NCBI GenBank assembly: GCA_040954595.2
Contig: CM082576.2
Coordinates: 8,122,001 to 8,186,000, forward strand
DNA length: 64,000 nucleotides
Direction of reading: 5' to 3'
Origin: Balanoglossus misakiensis
Taxonomy: Eukaryota > Hemichordata
Positions within the stretch are counted from its first letter, which is position 1, and the number at the start of each line of letters is the position of its first letter. Under the pieces are notes generated by a model. The model was not told where the DNA came from. It saw only the letters and a list, made by a program, of their open reading frames with translations, and did not search any database. The position numbers were made by a program, and so were the translations under genes. Shown here piece after piece: positions 1-12,302 of this stretch.

Positions 1-2079
1 GCGCATTGTGTTGCGACTGGTGTGTGGAAGTCGGGGATAGTCGAGAGCCCATACCGGTCACACACGGGCCAAAACAGCGGTATGGTGCCCCCACTCTCCC
101 TCGTCTCCTTGTCGTTGTGACAACCGGCTCGGCGGACGCGCAAACCCGCGGCGTGTGTGAAGGGAACATGGCGCGCGCTCCCACATCAACACAAACAAAC
201 CAACCAGACTACGGCGGTACCAGCAACCGCGCACACCCATGGGTTTTCACCGTTTGGTATCGTGCAGTTTTGTGGGAACTGTACGTGCTCTCGTTCAGCA
301 CATCAGGGAAGGGCTTTTTTGCCTGCGACCCACAGAGGCGGTAAAAAAACTGTGCCCCATGCATGTTTCTGGACCCCTCTTCAGTTTCTGAAGTTATTAG
401 CATGTTTTTTTTTCTGTGTTCGGCTTTTGTTCCACTTATCGCGTTTTTTTCCAGCGAAAATCGATAAGAATTTTCTCAAAGCTCTCTTCTACATTTTCCA
501 GTTTTCATTTCGGAAACACTAATCAAATCATAAACCACTTTCTTTCCGCATACACAGTGGGAACGATATAATTTTTGAACAGTGATGTAAAAATACAGGT
601 ATCCGGCAGCTGGGAAGGGTTATTTTATTCGTCCATTGTAACTTGATGGTATATATATGCGTCGACGATGTCGGGTCGATTTTCACCCCTGAACAAGCCG
701 TTTCGCCGTCTCTGGAAACTGCTAAATTTATTCTTGAATGTAAATATCCCCCTATATACCTCAATATACCTCTGTTGATGGACTTCTTGCGGAGAATCCT
801 TGTGAAGATTGACCGAAGTAGGCCTACTAGTGCGTTGTTCTTACCAGGAGCGCTGTCATTCACGATTCCGCCTTTGCATCTGTTTACACAATTTGGGTTT
901 TTGTTTTGACAACTGTTGGGTGAAAACACTGTGGCTTCGATGACAGGTGTTTGTACACACCAGAAAATATGACACAGTCAACTAAAAATGTATGGAATTT
1001 GCGGCATTCTATATCGACGTGGGTTGCATCGATTTCCTATTTTCTCCCATACATTGAAGCACGCATTTATTTTTCTTCTTCTTCCAAAGAACAAAATTAA
1101 GCCCCCACAAATCAAAATCCAAAATCGTTGCGTCTATCTTCCTTAATTACTAGTTGTAATGCCATTCGAATGTTTACGCATCGGAGGATACGAATAAGGC
1201 GCAGGGCGGAGCCACCTATAGTGCTGGGTATGACGTCACAAAATCTTTAAAAGCTTTAGTTTGTTATGGGATTTCTGATAGTCTTATATCATTTTGCAGC
1301 ACTACAGAAAGAATGGTAAACAGACAACTTTTTTCTCCCGTTAAGTTATTCCCCCGCCAGACATCCGATATCAGCTTGGTTAGTGGACGATATTTAAAAA
1401 AAAAACAATAATCCGAAAGTGTACCCGTTCATTTGTTTTTGGTTTTTGCACGTTCAAATACTGCTGAGTCATCCATGGTAGAATGCGATTATGGGGTGTG
1501 GGATGAACTGACTTTTTCCGAAGCCCAGAAATACATTAAACGGTAAGATACGTAAAACATATGTGAATTACACAAACTTCAAAATAAATTATAAAATGTA
1601 TGTTGACACATACATATCATGTGTGAGCAAGTCGAAATGGTTATAATATGCAATTTACGCCGAACATAATTGGCAAAACACAAAATAGACCGCGCGATAG
1701 TAAATCTTCTACGGCTCATTCTGGCGCATGACAATTTGCCATATCATAACGAGAGTTGCATGAACCTGAATAAAATAAAACGTTCGTTTTCGCTTTTTGA
1801 ATTTAGATTAACTCAATAAAATACTAGTAGTCTCGTCATAATTCATGTCCCCATTTACAGATAATCATTCACGTAGGAAGAAAGTGAATAAATTTCAAGT
1901 AAATAAAATCAAACACGTAGGCTTGCATTTAGTTGGTAAATGCTCGCAACCACTTGTTGCGTCACGGGCTGACTGAACTGGTGTTCGGGTATGAAATCAA
2001 TAGCTTTAAGACCTTCAACAGAAAAAGGGTGTTTGTCTTTCATAGCCATAAAACCAAGATACTTTTTTTTACTATTTCA
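1..2079. other. Gene-poor left edge, no recognised gene
   Basis: Several open frames of 60-135 codons occur here on both strands, but they overlap one another and none resembles a protein family I know. I see no splice-linked exons with convincing similarity. The stretch is AT-rich with short homopolymers. A distal part of a gene lying left of the window cannot be excluded. Confidence 0.5.
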
Positions 2080-3350
2080 TATTGAGGTGGCAATTATCTT
2101 GGTCCGGTCGCTGGAGTGGCAGACTTGGGCCGCCGCGCGCAAACGTAACGCGCCCAACCCGTGATTTCCTTCCGCCCACAAGTATCTGATAATGATTCCC
2201 GCTCCTCTCTGACCTTGACGTTTTATTTTGACGCGAGTTACTTTGTTTTCTCAGTGAATGTTATTTTTTTTTTCTTCCCAGCTTACTGGTTCGCCAGCTC
2301 TCCACAATTGCCCTAATCACAACTACTGCAATTAGCCCGACAGCGGTTCATTAAAAGGGGGAGAAACACGAGCGATTCCCGGCCCCGACGTTGTCTCTTC
2401 CTCCCCGTGATCAATCCAGCGGGTTTCACTCGAACAGCCCCCCCCCGCCCCCCACAACCTCCAAAAAATATTCACAGAGCCGTTAAATGATAACAACGAT
2501 CAGCATATTAAAGCCATTATCCGCCAGTCTTACCCTCGCCCCATAATAATTGAAGTCAACGGTATTTAATTTTAATTTGCTCACTGTCTGGAGATTTCGA
2601 CGCACGATAAGCCCCATTTCACACTAATGACTCTTCTCTTCAAGCTAAAGTACAATTATTTCTCCTCCGACAAAAATTTGATGTCATGTTTTTTTGTGTG
2701 TGTAGTACGTGTCACTCAATAACTTTAATTAGTGGAAACTGACATGGGGGACTGGCCGGCGAGAAACCGACACCCGCGCGGAGAGAGCCCGCTTACGGTG
2801 CTAAACAATTCATTCTGCAGTAATCAAATTCATCAAAAAAAACTGTGTGGTTAATTACCCAGGAAATGCGACTCTTAAAAGATAATTACGCTCACACGTG
2901 TAATGTATCAATTACGCCAGTCGTAGCCCTTTATCCAATTGTCTTAGCGGAGTCTATTTAAAACGTATTTTTCAAAATTATTCTGGACGTGCTCAATGCA
3001 AAAATTTGACCCCGCAGGAGTAATTAACATAATATCTGCTCGAACCCCAGCTCTGTTTGGCCACAGCGTTTAATTTTATTTCATTATGATGCCCATAAAA
3101 CTGTTGTCTCTTTCATCAGTTTCCAGACGGCCTTTGTCGCTATCCGACATGATTGTCCGTGATCATTTGCCAAGATTGGTAATCAGGTGTCTATTATTTT
3201 GAAATAACATCGACACGCTATTTACACTCACACATTTGCAACTTAGCTCCACTGGCGTGCATATTATGTTAAACGTCGACATGGGCACAGTAAACAAATA
3301 CTTAATGTAAAATCAATTTGCATTTGGACGTGGGTATCTTTCAATTGCAG
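2080..3350. promoter_or_regulatory. Candidate conserved regulatory block dense in homeodomain-type sites
   Basis: This non-coding stretch lacks long open frames and microsatellites. It carries an unusual number of AATTA/TAATT cores, for example near 2089, 2330, 2547, 2650, 2725, 2850, 2882, 2910, 3020 and 3070. CCATAAA-type and TGATTG-type motifs are mixed in. Such composition is typical of developmental enhancers that bind homeodomain factors. That this is a conserved element is inference; no alignment was possible here. Confidence 0.35.
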
Positions 3351-3499
3351 AGAATAGCGAAACCATAATTTTTAAATGTTTATTCGTCATTCAGTCGATT
3401 TTGTTTTGGAGACGTCTTCAAGTGTGGCATGTTTTGCCTCTCATCACAAGATGGGTCGGGTCGTCGGACAAAAAACTGGGAATAGTGCGAAAACGTCGT

Positions 3500-3646
<147 letters not shown>

Positions 3647-3659
3647 AAAACTACACTGG

Positions 3660-6600
3660 CTTCAAGTTTTACTTAAAAATGGGATCGATTTCCCCCTCCG
3701 TGATCAACATAATTACTTCATTCTTTGCAAAATATGGAAAAGTTCAGTCCCCACGAACGTTGTGCATTTCGTCAAAGCTGTTTTTTTCCTTCAATTTGGC
3801 GAGATTGTTCTTAAACAACACCGTAGTGGGGTGTCCCGTGGCGATTACGGGCCCGGAGTTTTTGGACCCTTTCGCAGCAGGGTCACCAACCCGTACCGAA
3901 GCGGATTAGTCCCATTAACCCCTTCACTGTTCGCCGGTCTTTGAGGGAACCTTTTCAAAGAACTCCTTACACTCCTAAGACCCCACTTGAGCGTTGCTTC
4001 ACAAGACAGCACCAAAAGACCTTCAACTTGGCGCTTCAATGCCAAGTGGGCCCGGAACAAAAGTCTGCGTGGTAGACATAACCGGATTCAGTTTACGTGA
4101 AGGTGCTTCCTTAATGCAATAAAATTAAACTGCTGTCCTCGTTTCTTGGCGATATCGCGTGGAAAGGATTAGTTTCGTTCATGGCCGTGGACGTGTAACC
4201 CTCGAACACTGGGACACACACTTGAAAAATTATGATGTTCTACTTGAGGGAGCTGCGACAGGTGCATGTGGTCTTAGCGAAGTGCATGCCTGACCAGGGC
4301 ACGTCCGGCCTGCCTCCCCTCAGAAAAAAAATCTAGAAAATTGGCGGATGGGTTTCGTTAATTGCCGGCGTTAAACGGGAAATTAAGATCTTTCTTCTGT
4401 TTCAACTAAAAGCTGACGCGGAACGAGAGAAAAGTCACACCTGCCCGCAGGTCTGAATGGGGAAGGGATCGCAAAAGTCACGGCTAGGGCTATTGTTGAA
4501 ATGAACACCGATGCAAAGGGCGGATAAAAAAAAAACGAAAAGCGACTTACGGAGGAGCCAGATAGTCTGTGGGCCCCAACAATATTGAAAAGGAAAGTCG
4601 CTCAGTTTGAGATGGCTCGCCCCTTTCAGAATGCATAGGCTGGATTACTCGGAACCCCTGCCAGGTTTACATTGGTGGTGGATGCGGATTAATTCCTTGA
4701 AGACGACCCCTGCAGTCAGTGTGAAATATTTGAGTTTTTTTCTGCTCGTCCTTTTGTTTCTCCCCACGCTGCCCATTGTGTTCTGAGGAACCCTTAATTA
4801 TCGAACTTTGTTGCAAGAATTAAAGAACGCGTAATCCCCTTGTTGGGTTGAATAATCTTGTTTTGACGATCATCGTCGTCATTAACGGACCATATACCGG
4901 GCCTGGATTCGCACAGGTGGATGAGATCATGGGCCCCGATAGGGCAGAAGTAACACGTCGTAGTCACACCCTTGAAGAAGAAGAAAACGAGATATTTTTG
5001 TGCTGGGAACATTTAAAGACGAAGGCATATATATTCTTGGTGTGAGAAATGCTAAAACTGGGAGAGTTTGTTTTTTTCCTTGTCTGTTTTGATTGCTGGG
5101 TTTGGAGGCATGCCCGCGGGGCCGGTTCAGGCAACTTTGTTTAGGCTATTGATAACTTTTCTAAAGGCCCATAGTTAAATAGGAGTTGCATTAATCCGTC
5201 CAAACACAACGTGCAGCTACCATGAAATAGGCTGTTTGTGTGCCCCCAACAATGGCGAAATGTGGAGAGACAATAAAGTTAGGGAAGAAGCGGGGCCCAG
5301 ACTCGACTGATAGTTCATTACACGCTTATTATGAAGTCCCCCTAAAAAGAGGCGTAATTGCTAAGTTTGTGTCCCCCCATTCATCATGTTGTCCAAATCA
5401 TCTTTATTGTTTTTTGTTTCCGAACCGTCAACTTCGATGGAGAGGTCCCCGGACCCTCGAGGGTGCAGCCTGGACATCATCACCGTATTTTTTTCGGGTG
5501 TGAGAAGACGAGCGGTTGGGCTGATCCTGGCTTGAGGGGGGGCCCCGCACGAAGTAGCGGCCACAGGTATGAAAACACAACCCTAGGACGGAGATTATCT
5601 GGCAAAACCCAGGATTCTATAACCAGGGAACAAATTGTTTTCTTCCACGGAGCACTGAATTGGATGATGATTGTAATCTCCCGGCACAATAAAGGCCTTC
5701 CATTGTCCCTCCTCATCACTTATTTACGACGATTTGTTCGCCGTGTTTTCTAAACACCACCATTGTCTTGTGACGTGGGCCATTCAGCCTTATATTTCCA
5801 TACTATTTACATTGCGCTGTTTGGCATGCAAGGGCGCGCTGGCTCTATTGAAGCCCCGGTCAGTAGCTACAGACTTTGCACTGACTTTGCGAGTCACTTT
5901 CATTGATGCCTTTCAGCCGCTTGCGTAATCAAGTGTCGTATGTCAGAATAGGCTAAGCACACGAACAGCAAAGGTTTTAAACCGAAATAGTGGCTCTTAG
6001 TCCACGGGCCCTCTGTCGGAACCACGATCGGTGATTTGCAATAAAAACGGGACAAAGGCGTTCTTCAGCGGTAAACTACACTACTTATTTCTTGAGAGAC
6101 AACTTTAAGTGTTAATGACACAACTGAAAGAAGGGAGAGTTTTTCTAAAGAATGCGCACAGACGAGCGTGTCGTTTCCAATTTTGCTCCGAGTCTGTGAA
6201 GTGTTTGTGCAAGGCTCTGCCCCGATGGTGGTCTCTGCCTTCAAGAGTAATACACATGTGAATCCATTCAGTGTGAGAAACAGAAGCATTCCGCAGGAAA
6301 GCGCGATTGTCAGTGGAAAAGAAAGAAGGAAAATCACGGTGTGATCCTAAAAACAGATGCTAAGAAGTAAACGACCAGCGAAATGATTTCACTTTTCACC
6401 TCACCCTTGTACGGCAGCAAGGGCGCCCTCAACAGATCATGTAGTGCCACGTACACACGGCAGATAAGACAACTTTACCAAAGCATGACTCAGTCTATGC
6501 AGTGTACGCTCAGCGTCAGGTTGATTGACAGTAAGTTTCAGACGGGATGTTTACATCCTTGATGAGAGAGAGGAGAGAAAGATACAAACATCTCTGCTCA

Positions 6601-7560
6601 CAAGCATTGTTAGGTGTTTCAAGAACTTTCTGATACAGTAACCAATATCGGGACTCTGAACTGTGTAATCATTCGTGTTTTGTGCAAATTCCGTAGACGG
6701 GAATGATTTCATTGACGTGAAACTAGGTAGATGATTTTCGCTTTCGGGTGTGGAGTTTTCGCTCGGGGCTGTGGTGCCTTAATTGCGTAGAACTTAAGTA
6801 CTCCCCCTATATTTCCGAAAACAAACAATAAAAATGAGTGGTTTTGTCAGCTTCTTAACGATATTTTGTACGGAGACAATGACATTCTTTATTACGCCAG
6901 AAAAACTTTCCCTCCCTCCAAAACAACGCGAAAACAATGGAAGAATTCGGGGTAAATGCCCAATCGATAGTGTCGTCGCTTTGTCCCACGTGGAACCCTA
7001 AACACTCTGTAACACGTACAGGCATGACCTCCGAGCCAGAAAGTTCAATTTTCTGTTCTCAGAGAATCCATGGCGATTGGGGTGGGAGAACTCCGCGCCG
7101 GGAGAGTGTGTTTGAGACACTGATGAGAAATCAAAGGAGGCCCAGTTGGTACATGTGTGGGCTTTATTTATCGCACAAATGTTGTCATTCAGTGGCGACA
7201 TTTAGAAGAAATCATGTGGAAACTAAGGTGATTACGACCGTGTTTTTTTGTGAATGGGTCGAGGGTAACAATGGGGAGGGTTTCTGTGAATGCGCCATGT
7301 GTAGGGAAAATCCTTCCAAGCTCTCCACAGAAAAGGTGGATTGAATCAGGACTTGCAAATCCGCCGATTGTTGCCGGAACAAGTGCAGAGTATTTAAACT
7401 AGACACTTTGACAATAATTTCTGAAAGGATTACAAGGCGGATTACACGATAAACAAACGAGTGTCACCCCGTCTCCACCGGCTTAACTCGCTGAGGGTTT
7501 AGTCTTTGCCACAATCGCTGTTGTGAAGAGTGCAATCCGGCGTAACTCAGCGACAATATG
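3660..7560. other. Intergenic stretch without recognised genes
   Basis: Overlapping short open frames occur on both strands, the longest about 135 codons at 6937-7344. None has recognisable domains or supporting splice structure. I see nothing else I can name. Confidence 0.5.
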
Positions 7561-7564
7561 CATG

Positions 7565-7680
<116 letters not shown>

Positions 7681-7689
7681 GATCGCAAA

Positions 7690-9600
7690 ATATCAGCTTT
7701 AGAATTCCCGTCTATTATGTATCAATGCTTCTAAATAAACTGCAAATGAAGTGCAGTAAACACGTTTGACGTTAAAGGCACATATTTGTTTTATGTGGGC
7801 ATTTGTTTCTACAGGTACACGGAGCTGTTTATTGGGAAACAAAGGGTCAACGGTGCATACCATATGCCCCTTTAAAAATTTCTTTCGTCGTATTACTTTT
7901 TTGACGGCTCACAATATCAGGCAGTTAAAAAGAAGCACGTACACTTCTCTCACCTATGGAAGAGGTGTCCTTCCTTTAAAAATTAACAATACGGAGGCAA
8001 ACGTCTGTGCGCCAGTTATGACCGATAAAAAATGGAGATTTTGGGGTTTATATCTTTTAATTGAAGAAGCCAGGTGGCCATTCGTGTTTCGGATACAAGA
8101 ATGAGTCATACAAACTTTTATGGGAGAAAAACAACAACAACATTTCGATATAAAAGACTTTCCAGATGTATTCGCATTATCTGAAATGCCCAGTGCCAAC
8201 TAATACCATTTCGCTAAAAGACTTTCCCTAAGATTTACACTGGTAATTTGCGCTATATCTGGTGAATATCTTGCACGGGATTCTTTTGTCTGCATCATAC
8301 TCAGGATCTTTGAGAGAGCATCTCAACCCCCGTGGGCCCGTAATGTGCACGTATTCAGGTTGACCATTTAGGCAAGTTTTCACGCTTTTTTTGCACGATA
8401 GGCGGTCGCCGAGGCGCGTGTTTGTACCCCCTGTTTACCGGCCACATCGGTCGGTTCTCCTCCCAAAGCGGGGTACACTCCCGCCGCCCCGTTCTTGCTC
8501 GGTGAATGTGCCTCCCGCCATATTTGCAGGTAATCGAGACTGAGAACGACAGTTCGCCCGAGGGCGCCAAAGGTGGTCTTTTGGGGCGCTTTGTTAGTGC
8601 ACCACTGCCGCGCAGCCTCCGCTAACACAGTGCTCCATCCCCGTGCACCGAGCGTCGGTCGGACCTGAAAAACCGCCCGGTTATACAGCGATGCCCCTAC
8701 ATGGTTTCCCTGATCGGAATCTATCAACAGCGGCCATTTTCTCACACAACCCACAACCGGGCCCTTCGCCCTGAGAAGCGAATAAAAAAAACGCTATTCT
8801 GTTAACGACTTACAGATGTCTTGATCAAGAAGCAGATCTGGCAACTTTTAATGTGCACAAAAGTTTCAAACTGAAAACAAACTATTAGACTGACGTTGAT
8901 TCATCTCTGGAAGACCACTAAGCTTTGTTCCGTATCTGTACAAAAAAGAAAGAAAAAGAAAACAAATCCCCAGCAGCCTGTCCATCAATCTGTCAATAAA
9001 AACCCAAACAACGACACCATCCAAGTTGAAATAACGGCGACAAAATCAAGCGGAAAGCGACATTACGCAAAAGGCTCTGCATAGACTACTATAGCTACAA
9101 ATCCGTTTCTCGGGATTTAGCCGTGAGCTCCGAGTTTGTGGTGGCCATCTAAAGGGGGAAAGAAGAAAAGAGGGCTCACGCAACCACTCTCGATTGCCAC
9201 ACCTTGGCCATTGTGCCTTTGCACACTGTTCAAGTGGATCGCCCTGAGCCCAGGCAACTGCCCGCACACCGTCTGAGACGTTCAGGTGGCGGCTCGAAGT
9301 GTCTAGTGGCCGCGACCTGTCAATCTCCGCGGCCCACAAAATGCATTAGCCCCCAAGACAAACGCCGGCGCGAGAGAATCGAGTCCTTTTTAAACTCGAA
9401 TTTATGAGCAAACACGGCTAAACTAATGCCCACTTGTACAGACTCGTGCCCCCTGTGACACAAACAATTCTGTATGCAGAGTCATCTTTCCGTGTTAACC
9501 AAAAGACGACTGTTGCTCACCCTGGAAATGAAACCCGCTTCCGATCAACAGGTGGTCGAAAAAAGGGCCATTCTACCGAGTTCTACAATTAATCCCGTTG
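7690..9600. other. Intergenic stretch without recognised genes
   Basis: A GC-rich patch at about 8330-8780 has overlapping open frames on the minus strand, including one of 124 codons, but none resembles a known family. Nothing else stands out. Confidence 0.45.
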
Positions 9601-9742
<142 letters not shown>

Positions 9743-9744
9743 CG

Positions 9745-12085
9745 GAAACTCGACTGTGAAAAACTTGAAGCTATTTTATTATTTTTCTTTAAACATTTCT
9801 AGTGGGAGTCATACAAACGCAACCCTTGATAGTCTAAATCCCCCAAACAGTATCAAGAACGTACACAAACGCAACTAGAAATCGTTTGTGGCCGAGGGAA
9901 ACGACTAAACAGTCCCTTGAGAATAATCTGTCTCTCTTCGCGATGCCCTGTGAATGCGCCACTAGAATCCACCAAGTGGATAAGCCCTTACTTACACGAT
10001 TTTAATAGGCCGTGGTTGCCGGCCTGAAAGGGCGGGTTGGTTAACTCTTCTGTTCGCGGGACAACAATATTGACGCTGGGGATTGTGGTGCATTCAAGTG
10101 AGTGCGACTGAGGGGCACCTTTAAATACCAACCCCGGTCTGAATGGGCACAGGCCCGGGCTTGTGCAAGACACCGAGCGTTTCGCTTCCAGGCCCCTCTG
10201 CCACTGAGGCCAATAAACCCGGGCAGTGGCGGATTTTCTCCGATGCCCTGTGGCGCTATGTATACAAAACAATGATTCGAAGCCAATGTTTCTCGCAATT
10301 ACCGATATTGTTTCGACTTTTTTTCTGGCGTGAAGAAAGGGGAACGTCAGTCAACCGTCTTGTTAACTGAGTCGGATACGCATCTGCATGGCAGTAAGAT
10401 TAGCGTTCCGCAGTCAGAGATTTTTTTCACAATACCTCACCAAAACAGGTTGTAAGAACTAAAGGTTTAATACACATATTTAATTGTTTTCTTTTTTTAT
10501 TTGCCCGAAGTTTATTGTGACCACTGACACCAACATGGACTGCCTGTTCACAGCGCCGTCCAATCAAAGATTGGCATGAGGGCGCACTTCAACAAATTTC
10601 CGCGTTCTTTTAATGAACTCCGCGTACAAGTTTTACACGGATACGAAGTTAGATGTTTTCAGCAAGAGTTATATTTATCCTGTAGAATTGATGGAATGTA
10701 ACTGATTTTGGTCAATTCACGGGTAATGTCCCGCGAGGCAGCAAGACTGCCAAATACTGCCTGTAATCGTGTGTCTTAACGATATTCATAACTTTCCAGA
10801 TGATTTTCAATAATCTTCTTCTCTCCCATAAATAATCTGGTTATAAAAAAAATACATATAGATATATCAACTCTATGGAATAGGTACGAATCCCCAGATT
10901 AGCTTCTGTAACAAGACAAGAAGACGGGTTCGGAAGCGAGATTGCTATGGCCAAAAGAAAGATTTTTCCAGAGAGCCTGTCAGTGAGTGGTAGATTGACC
11001 CCTTTTCACCGAAGTGTCGTAAAATTGAGATTTACGACGTTCATAAATACCGTAAACTTCGTTTTAACATCACCCATGTAGTTTCCCATTTGATTAGGAA
11101 ATTGACTTCAACAATGAACAAACAGACAGAAGTTTATCCCCGAACACGCCATATAATCTCGCCATAAACCGTGACAGCTCGCGGTCTCCAGGTGGCGTCT
11201 TTGTTTTCCGTAAAAAGGGGCACCGATTCTGTGAGTCCAAATATCAACTGAAAAGCACAATACTACCACACGGTGACGAGTCTCACGCCCCATTCGCCGC
11301 GCACTCTGTCGTTTATGATTTCTTGTGAATAAGACAGGCACACACAAGCCGTCGCTTCAGTTTAATCATCATGTGAATTTATTTCATCACATGGACGACT
11401 TGTGGTCCCGCTTCCAAACGCTGAAACGTGTTTTCCGGGGGACAATCTAATAACCATAAAACGTTTTATCGCCGCCTTAAAAACGAACTGTCTGGTCACG
11501 GTGCGATGAATCCGCTTTCATCAATTGTGTTGCATTATTTTTTATTTATTTTTTGCTTTGTGATACAGGGTTATTCTTCTCGGAGTAAATCCGTGGGTAT
11601 ATGCATGTGCAAGATTCGGATTCCGCGCATGTGTGGCGGATCGGACCCTTCTTTCGTTGCCATGGTGCTTTCAACAGGTGTTGCGCAGGAAGACTGAGAA
11701 AGACCTCCGGCGCACGAAAAAGAAAACGGCGCAACAATGTTGACCGTGCTCTGTTATTCTCGCAGCGAAGAAAACAAAACAGGATGGACTATAAAACCTA
11801 GTATTTTCTAAAAGAAACCTTTCGCCGACATTTTCCCATCCATTTCCACACATTTGCACCCATAAATGTGTCCTGCTTGTAGTGTTCATGTATGATTTAT
11901 GGGTTGTTCACACACAAAATGCGTTTGCAATCCAGAGCATAGCAGCGAGAAATTCACCCCGCTACAGCAGCCAGGAATGGCTTAGGCAGCGATGGAGTGT
12001 TTAAAACATACGACACATTCTCTTATTCATTTCTATTTTCGACTTTATTGCGATGTAACATGTTTCGCGTTACTGTAATTTGTAC
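9745..12085. other. Intergenic stretch upstream of GDPGP1
   Basis: No recognisable coding exon on either strand. Only short open frames without family similarity are present. Confidence 0.45.
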
Positions 12086-12091
12086 TTTGTT

Positions 12092-12141
12092 AGAACAGAA
12101 CAGAACAGAACAGAACAGAACAGAACAGAACAGAACAGAAC
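12092..12141. repeat. (AGAAC)10 pentanucleotide tandem repeat
   Basis: Ten perfect AGAAC units, about 160 bp upstream of the proposed GDPGP1 start codon. It is therefore probably within or next to the promoter or 5' UTR. Confidence 0.97.
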
Positions 12142-12302
12142 ATGCATATTCATATCTGGTTACGTAGACTAGTAACTACATTGTACATGTACATGCATGA
12201 CGTGGTGGTTTGTCGGATTTCCATTTTACGACAATTGATTATGCATGCATAAGCAGGAAAGGGTACCGTTTTGCGGCAGGAAGATCCACGCGTGCAGGAA
12301 AG

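Noticed and set aside
6937-7344. 135-codon open frame on the plus strand
   Set aside because: No known domain, no splice partners, and overlapping frames on the other strand.
8380-8754. 124-codon minus-strand frame in a GC-rich patch
   Set aside because: GC-rich sequence has fewer stops by chance; no recognisable motif.
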